A stretch of 8,049 nt of DNA from Magnetospirillum sp. Lineage in GTDB: Bacteria; Pseudomonadota; Alphaproteobacteria; Rhodospirillales; Magnetospirillaceae. The notes beneath the pieces were generated by a model. That model ran no database searches. It saw only the letters and a list, made by a program, of their open reading frames with translations, and was not told the DNA's origin. The position numbers were made by a program, and so were the translations under genes. Each line of letters begins with the position of its first letter. Positions within the stretch are counted from its first letter, which is position 1. The stretch lies in the NCBI GenBank assembly GCA_020217035.1, contig JAIWOG010000314.1, forward strand, positions 1 to 8,049, in the 5' to 3' direction. Shown piece by piece: positions 1 through 8,049 of the stretch.

Positions 1-134
1 GTGAAGGTGGCGCCGCCCGATTCAGCCAGCACCTTGGTGATGGCAGCGGTCAGCGAGGTCTTGCCATGGTCGACGTGACCGATGGTGCCGATATTGCAGT
101 GAGGCTTGTTGCGCTCGAATTTCGCCTTAGCCAT
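1..134 (-). CDS. tuf: Elongation factor Tu, N-terminal 44 residues (partial, runs off the window)
   Basis: EF-Tu is the GTPase that carries aminoacyl-tRNA to the ribosomal A site in the cytoplasm. Only the first 44 codons are present, and the gene continues past the left edge. The translation begins [20 protein letters not shown] and contains the P-loop GHVDHGKT at residues 19-26, followed by [12 protein letters not shown], which is diagnostic of bacterial EF-Tu. The ATG at 132-134 is the family's usual start and has a GGAG Shine-Dalgarno (144-147) 9 nt upstream. It lies 45 nt after the fusA stop with no terminator between, so it is read as the last known gene of the str operon. Many proteobacteria have a second tuf copy elsewhere; the window cannot show this. 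Confidence 0.96.
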   Translation of the reverse strand, partial: MAKAKFERNKPHCNIGTIGHVDHGKTSLTAAITKVLAESGGATF

Positions 135-179
135 AAGATTCTACTCCGTCCTCGAAATAGGTTTGTCTGGGTGTCGGGA

Positions 180-2264
<2,085 letters not shown>

Positions 2265-2276
2265 GTTGCCTTCTCT

Positions 2277-3130
<854 letters not shown>

Positions 3131-3151
3131 TCAACTCATTCCCTGTGCGGC

Positions 3152-3229
3152 CTAAACTTCAGTTGACCGAAAACAACGAAACCTGCCGATACCGATGTAT
3201 CGGGGTTTCATCGGATGCCGGTCGCCCAT
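3152..3229 (-). other. Possible 25-codon leader reading frame in the str leader (speculative)
   Basis: A short minus-strand frame starts ATG GGC at 3229, has a second in-frame ATG at 3211, and ends TAG at 3152-3154, 21 nt before the rpsL start. The predicted peptide is Arg-rich and basic, beginning MGDRHPMKPRYIGIGRF. The leader hairpin lies wholly inside it, so translating ribosomes would disrupt the hairpin. Neither ATG has a convincing Shine-Dalgarno, and I recognise no homologue. It may be chance in GC-rich DNA. Confidence 0.15.
3178..3209 (-). promoter_or_regulatory. Leader hairpin upstream of rpsL, with a competing alternative stem
   Basis: On the minus strand GAAACC (3209-3204) and CCGATAC (3203-3197) pair with GTATCGG (3192-3186) and GGTTTC (3183-3178). 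This gives 13 Watson-Crick pairs with a 4-nt loop (ATCG) and a 2-nt CA bulge. Three weaker pairs (one A-T and two G-T wobbles) could extend it. The 3' side is followed by a T-rich stretch (GTTGTTTT). CCGATG at 3214-3209 can instead pair with CATCGG at 3197-3192, which excludes the long hairpin. The structure is seen in the sequence. A role in attenuation or r-protein feedback is inferred. Confidence 0.5.
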
Positions 3230-3316
3230 CCGCTTGGCGTCACTTAAGTGTTTCAGATAGTCGCGGTACGGCGGGCAACGGACACAATTCCGCCGCCAGT
3301 CTCCCGAGAGCGCCGC

Positions 3317-3345
3317 ATCCTATTTATCCCGCCCCCCTGCGTCAA
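3317..3345 (-). promoter_or_regulatory. Predicted sigma70 promoter of the str operon (rpsL-rpsG-fusA-tuf)
   Basis: The minus strand reads TTGACG (3345-3340), a 17-nt spacer, then TAGGAT (3322-3317). The -35 matches five of six consensus bases and the -10 matches four, at optimal spacing. The stretch after the -10 begins GCGGCG, a GC-rich discriminator of the kind found at stringently controlled ribosomal promoters. The expected start near 3310 gives a leader of about 180 nt before rpsL. No better match lies closer to rpsL. Confidence 0.7.
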
Positions 3346-3408
3346 GAGAAAGAGTCGCCTCAACACCTTAGCCGTCAGAGCTCGGGTAAACCCCTGGTAA
3401 CCATTTGC

Positions 3409-3417
3409 TGCTATGGT
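3409..3417 (+). promoter_or_regulatory. Candidate extended -10 promoter for the transglycosylase gene
   Basis: TGC followed by TATGGT fits an extended -10 element (TGn plus four of six -10 bases). Transcription would start near 3424 and give a leader of about 28 nt before the ATG. There is no recognisable -35. An inverted repeat ACCAT (3400-3404) / ATGGT (3413-3417) overlaps the -10 and could be an operator, though it is short enough to be chance. Confidence 0.3.
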
Positions 3418-3442
3418 GGGGCAAGAGCGCCTTCTTCCCCCC

Positions 3443-3446
3443 GGAG
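3443..3446 (+). promoter_or_regulatory. Ribosome binding site that fixes the transglycosylase start
   Basis: GGAG sits 5 nt before the ATG at 3452. The in-frame ATG at 3413 overlaps the candidate -10 and has no comparable site, so the shorter protein is preferred. Confidence 0.65.
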
Positions 3447-3451
3447 CCCGC

Positions 3452-4429
3452 ATGCAGACGCCCACCACCACAGTGCTGATCGAAGCGCAGGAATCGCGCC
3501 ATCAGCGGGTCGCGCGTCACATTCGTGAAGCGGCGCAAGCCACCGGCATTCCCTTCGACTACCTGCTGGCCCAGGCCAACACGGAAAGCCGCCTGGACCC
3601 CGACGCCGCCAGCCGTCGGTCCTCGGCCATGGGGCTTTACCAGTTCACCGCCAGCACTTGGCTGGACATGATCAAGAAGCACGGCGCCGACCATGGCCTG
3701 GGCAACTACGCCGACGCCATCACCACCGGCAAGGACGGCAAGCTTTCGGTCGCCAACAAGGACCTGAAGAAAGAAATCCTGGAATTGCGGCGCGACCCGC
3801 GCATCTCGGCCTTGATGGCCGGCGAATACGCCGCCGACAACCGCAAGATCCTGGAATCGAAGCTGGGGCGTCAGGCATCCGCCCATGATCTTTACCTGGC
3901 CCATTACCTGGGGGCCGGCGGCGCCCTCAAGGTTCTGAACGAGGTGGGTGACAGCGACCAGACCGCCGCCGCCATCCTGCCCGAAGCCGCCCGCGCCAAT
4001 CCCGAGGAATTCCACCACGACGACGGCGAGGGCGAAGCGAAAAGCGTGGACGCCCTTTATGCCAGCGTCCAGGCCCGCTTCCGCCGTTCCATGGCCAAGG
4101 CGGCGACCATGGCCAAGGCCCTGAACCGCCCCAAGGTGGATTTGGCCGAATTCCGCCCCGAGGCCCGCCCACAAGCCCCCGAGCCCACGGTGGTGGCGGC
4201 AGCCGAGGCCAAGCCCCAACCCAAGACCGTGACGCCCGCCCCAGCCTCGCCGGCGGTCGACCTCAGCCAATACGGCATGTTCCCGGTAGCCATCGCCCGG
4301 GCCGACACCAACCCGGAAACCACCAGTTTCCCGGTCCGGCTGCCGCCGCCGGTCAACGCCACCCGCGCCGACCAGGTCACCCTGCGCGGCCTGATCGACG
4401 CCCTGTCCAACATCACCGGGAAAAGCTGA
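3452..4429 (+). CDS. Lytic transglycosylase (SLT/GH23) domain protein without an evident signal peptide
   Basis: Predicted peptidoglycan-cleaving enzyme of 325 residues. The N-terminal part (about 15-160) resembles SLT/GH23 domains: LLAQANTESRLDPDA, with Glu45 as the likely catalytic acid; SSAMGLYQFTASTW at 58-70, equivalent to the family's GL(M/Y)Q motif; and YLAHYLGAGGA at 148-158. The second half is not recognisable. It has an acidic patch (about 185-196), a basic MAKAATMAKAL stretch (214-223), a Pro/Ala-rich linker (about 235-268) and a 55-residue tail. The start at 3452 is chosen because GGAG (3443-3446) lies 5 nt upstream. An upstream in-frame ATG at 3413 would add 13 residues but lacks a good site. 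Neither start gives a hydrophobic signal sequence or lipobox, so the export route is unclear. Delivery through a flagellar or other secretion apparatus, or a phage-type origin, are possibilities. It converges with the histidine kinase gene. Confidence 0.82.
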   Translation: MQTPTTTVLIEAQESRHQRVARHIREAAQATGIPFDYLLAQANTESRLDPDAASRRSSAMGLYQFTASTWLDMIKKHGADHGLGNYADAITTGKDGKLSVANKDLKKEILELRRDPRISALMAGEYAADNRKILESKLGRQASAHDLYLAHYLGAGGALKVLNEVGDSDQTAAAILPEAARANPEEFHHDDGEGEAKSVDALYASVQARFRRSMAKAATMAKALNRPKVDLAEFRPEARPQAPEPTVVAAAEAKPQPKTVTPAPASPAVDLSQYGMFPVAIARADTNPETTSFPVRLPPPVNATRADQVTLRGLIDALSNITGKS

Positions 4430-4435
4430 GCGGGT

Positions 4436-5932
4436 TCAGGCGCCCATCTTCGGTAAGGTGAAGTGGAAGCAAGCCCCCTGCCCCGGAATCGACTCCACCC
4501 AGATGGCCCCGCCGTGACGCTCGACCACCCGTTGGCAGACGGCGAGGCCGATGCCGCTGCCGGTATAGCGGTCACGGCTATGGAGGCGCTTGAACAATTC
4601 GAAGATCTGCTGCTGGTAGGCCGGGTCGATGCCAATGCCGTTATCGGCTATGGAAAAGCGCCATAGGCCGCCCATGTCTGAAACGGCCACCTTGACCTCG
4701 GGCCGAACGTCGTCGCGGCGATATTTCAGGGCGTTGGCCAGAAGGTTCTGAAAGACGCTGGCCAACTGGCCGGAATCGCCCATCACCACCGGCAGCGGCC
4801 CGGCCACGTCCACCACCGCCCCGGCTTCGGAGATGGCGGCTTTCAAGTTGCCCAACACGGCGCTGACCAGGACGCCCGTCTGCACCGGAGCCGTGGTCAA
4901 GGGCCCGGTCCCGATCCGGGAATAGGCCAGCAATTCGTTGATGATCACCTGCATGCGGCGCACGCCCTCGACGGTGTAGCCGATGAAGGCGTCGGCATCC
5001 TCGTCCAGCTTGCCCTGATAGCGGCGCTGCAACAATTGGACGTAGGAGGCGATGTTGCGCAAGGGCTCTTTCAGGTCGTGAGACGCCACATAGGCGAATT
5101 GCTCGAGGTCGGCATTGGACCGCGACAATTCCCGGTTGGCGGCTTCCAGGGCGGCCGACGCCTGGTTGTCGCGCACCAGCCGCTTACCACAGACCAACAG
5201 CACCGGCACCACCACCAGGGCGGTCAGCAGGGCCGCCAAGCCGCTGCGCCAAGCCCGCGCCTGCCAGCCCAGCATGGCAAAACGAGTCTGCTGGGCCACC
5301 ACCACGGTCAAAGCTTGGCCAGGGACCAGGCGGCGCGAAACCATTGTCTCGGCCACCGGAATATCGACGGAACCGAGCATGATGGCGGGATCGCGCAGCA
5401 TGACCTCGCCGGTCTCGTCCTCGATGGTGATCATGAAGGCCGAACCAGAGCGCAGTGCCGATAGCGGGACGGCGGCCACCATCACCCGCCCGTCCCCGGG
5501 GGCCGGTTCGGCCAGCACGGCCAGCACCATTCCGCCATTTTGGCGGATGAACGAAAGGGGGCGGTCCGGCAAGTGCTGAGGGACGGATGTGGCCGTGGCA
5601 AACAGCCTTTCGCCGCCGCGTCCATGAACCCCCACCCATCCTGGGTAGCCAGGGGGCAGCAATTCGGCCAGAGCCACGGGGGAAGGACGCTCCGACTCTT
5701 GCAGCAAACGCGACAGACGCGACAACACCGCAGCGTTTCGTTCCAGGGACTGGGCGACATCCTGGGCGACGCCGTCGGCCATGGCGTCAACGCCGCGCTG
5801 GGCTTGACCGCGGGTCTCGTGCCAATCGGTGACGACGGAGAACGCCGCCGGCGCCAAGGACGCCAACAGGCCCAGCAAACCCAGCATTGCCATCACCCAG
5901 AGCGGGCGATAGACACGTTTTGCCCCTGTCAC
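4436..5932 (-). CDS. Membrane-bound sensor histidine kinase (HisKA-HATPase_c)
   Basis: Predicted inner-membrane sensor kinase of 498 residues that autophosphorylates on His and passes phosphate to an unidentified response regulator. TM1 is at about 12-34 and TM2 at about 230-249. They flank a periplasmic domain of about 195 residues that I cannot assign. A short coiled-coil-like linker (about 255-278) leads to the H-box YVASHDLKEPL with His285. The ATPase domain has an N-box FQNLLANALKYR (key Asn400), G1 DNGIGI at 430-435, F-box FELFKRLH at 444-451 and G2 GSGIGLA at about 458-464. The H-box is of the HDLKEPLR type seen in phytochrome-like kinases, but no PAS or GAF domain separates TM2 from the H-box. 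The GTG start at 5932 is chosen because AAGGGG lies 6 nt upstream and a promoter sits just before it. A longer frame back to 6049 would run through the rpoC terminator. There is no receiver domain and no response regulator gene nearby. Confidence 0.92.
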   Translation of the reverse strand: MTGAKRVYRPLWVMAMLGLLGLLASLAPAAFSVVTDWHETRGQAQRGVDAMADGVAQDVAQSLERNAAVLSRLSRLLQESERPSPVALAELLPPGYPGWVGVHGRGGERLFATATSVPQHLPDRPLSFIRQNGGMVLAVLAEPAPGDGRVMVAAVPLSALRSGSAFMITIEDETGEVMLRDPAIMLGSVDIPVAETMVSRRLVPGQALTVVVAQQTRFAMLGWQARAWRSGLAALLTALVVVPVLLVCGKRLVRDNQASAALEAANRELSRSNADLEQFAYVASHDLKEPLRNIASYVQLLQRRYQGKLDEDADAFIGYTVEGVRRMQVIINELLAYSRIGTGPLTTAPVQTGVLVSAVLGNLKAAISEAGAVVDVAGPLPVVMGDSGQLASVFQNLLANALKYRRDDVRPEVKVAVSDMGGLWRFSIADNGIGIDPAYQQQIFELFKRLHSRDRYTGSGIGLAVCQRVVERHGGAIWVESIPGQGACFHFTLPKMGA

Positions 5933-5938
5933 CTGTTT

Positions 5939-5944
5939 CCCCTT
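5939..5944 (-). promoter_or_regulatory. Ribosome binding site supporting the GTG start of the kinase
   Basis: AAGGGG on the minus strand lies 6 nt upstream of GTG at 5932-5930. The only start farther upstream in frame that I find is the GTG at 6049, which lies before the predicted transcription start (about 5962) and so could not be used from this promoter. Confidence 0.65.
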
Positions 5945-5968
5945 CGTGACGGCGACACTTAGCTCGGC

Positions 5969-5997
5969 ATTAAACGAGCCCGTAGCCGGACGGTCAA
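5969..5997 (-). promoter_or_regulatory. Predicted sigma70 promoter of the histidine kinase gene
   Basis: The minus strand reads TTGACC (5997-5992), a 17-nt spacer, then TTTAAT (5974-5969). Each hexamer matches five of six consensus bases. The expected start near 5962 leaves a leader of about 30 nt to the GTG codon. The first two bases of the -35 are the last two bases of the rpoC terminator T-tract, so termination and re-initiation signals are physically fused. Confidence 0.75.
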
Positions 5998-6030
5998 AGA
6001 AAAACCCCCTCCGCCGGGTGGCGGAGGGGG
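5996..6030 (-). terminator. Rho-independent terminator of the rpoC transcript
   Basis: On the minus strand an 11-bp perfect GC-rich stem, CCCCCTCCGCC with GGCGGAGGGGG, closes a 4-nt ACCC loop. It is followed by TTTTTCTTT. It begins 16 nt after the rpoC stop codon. The opposite strand has no T-tract, so it is directional for rpoC. It marks the end of the operon that includes rpoC. Confidence 0.95.
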
Positions 6031-6045
6031 GCGTTCCTAGCGGGA

Positions 6046-8049
<2,004 letters not shown>

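Larger units (their letters stand above)
3131..3451. other. Divergent intergenic region: str operon leader and two promoters
   Basis: This 321-nt stretch lies between rpsL (minus) and the transglycosylase gene (plus). From right to left it holds the Shine-Dalgarno and a candidate promoter for the plus-strand gene (3409-3446), the str promoter (3317-3345), and an approximately 180-nt str leader (3131-3310). The leader contains a 10-nt perfect palindrome CACTTAAGTG (3241-3250) and a strong hairpin (3178-3209). The long plus-strand frame from 3145 resembles no protein I know and is treated as noise. Confidence 0.8.

Noticed and set aside
3163..3191. TTGACC on the plus strand as a -35 for rightward transcription
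   Set aside because: No acceptable -10 hexamer occurs at 16-18 nt spacing, and it lies about 290 nt from the plus-strand gene inside the str leader.
3395..3411. Possible sigma54 promoter (GG and GC elements in TGGTAACCATTTGC)
   Set aside because: The GG-GC spacing is one base short of the invariant 10 nt, and the surrounding consensus is poor.
3145..3528. A 127-codon plus-strand frame across the intergenic region
   Set aside because: It has no ribosome binding site or recognisable protein features. It runs over the str promoter and leader and then overlaps the transglycosylase start in another frame.
3368..4270. A 300-codon minus-strand frame opposite the transglycosylase gene
   Set aside because: The Gly-rich, repetitive translation is typical of an antisense shadow. 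The plus strand has recognisable SLT motifs and a good ribosome binding site.

Overview
The window is a piece of the conserved RNA polymerase / ribosomal-protein / elongation-factor cluster of a GC-rich alphaproteobacterium. Sequence features of RpoC, EF-G, S7 and S12, the high GC content and the sigma70-type promoters fit a member of the Rhodospirillales, possibly Magnetospirillum or a relative. The genus is my recollection of family resemblance, not a search result.

Layout, reading the minus strand from the right edge to the left edge. The C-terminal half of rpoC (beta' subunit) enters at 8049 and stops at 6046. A strong intrinsic terminator follows at once (5996-6030). Its T-tract runs into a near-consensus promoter (5969-5997) that drives a two-transmembrane sensor histidine kinase (4436-5932, GTG start). 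A soluble lytic transglycosylase-type (GH23/SLT) protein is encoded on the opposite strand (3452-4429), convergent with the kinase and ending 6 nt from it. After a 321-nt non-coding divergent region (3131-3451), the str operon runs leftward: rpsL (2759-3130), rpsG (2277-2747), fusA (180-2264) and the first 44 codons of tuf (1-134). The gaps between these genes are 11, 12 and 45 nt, and no terminator is visible among them.

The str operon has a clear promoter (TTGACG, 17 nt, TAGGAT; 3317-3345) and a leader of about 180 nt. The leader can form a long hairpin (3178-3209) that competes with an alternative stem, and a 25-codon open frame spans it. The rpsL-rpsG gap is too short for the E. coli-type S7 autoregulatory site, so the leader is the most plausible place for operon feedback control.

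The core genes make translation and transcription machinery: beta', S12, S7, EF-G and EF-Tu. The kinase and the transglycosylase are accessory genes lying at the junction between the rpoBC and str operons, which are adjacent in many bacteria. I see no mobile element, CRISPR array, tRNA or rRNA. Nothing here amounts to a new multi-gene system. The points most worth following up are the str leader, the terminator/promoter splice at 5969-6030, and the signal-less transglycosylase.
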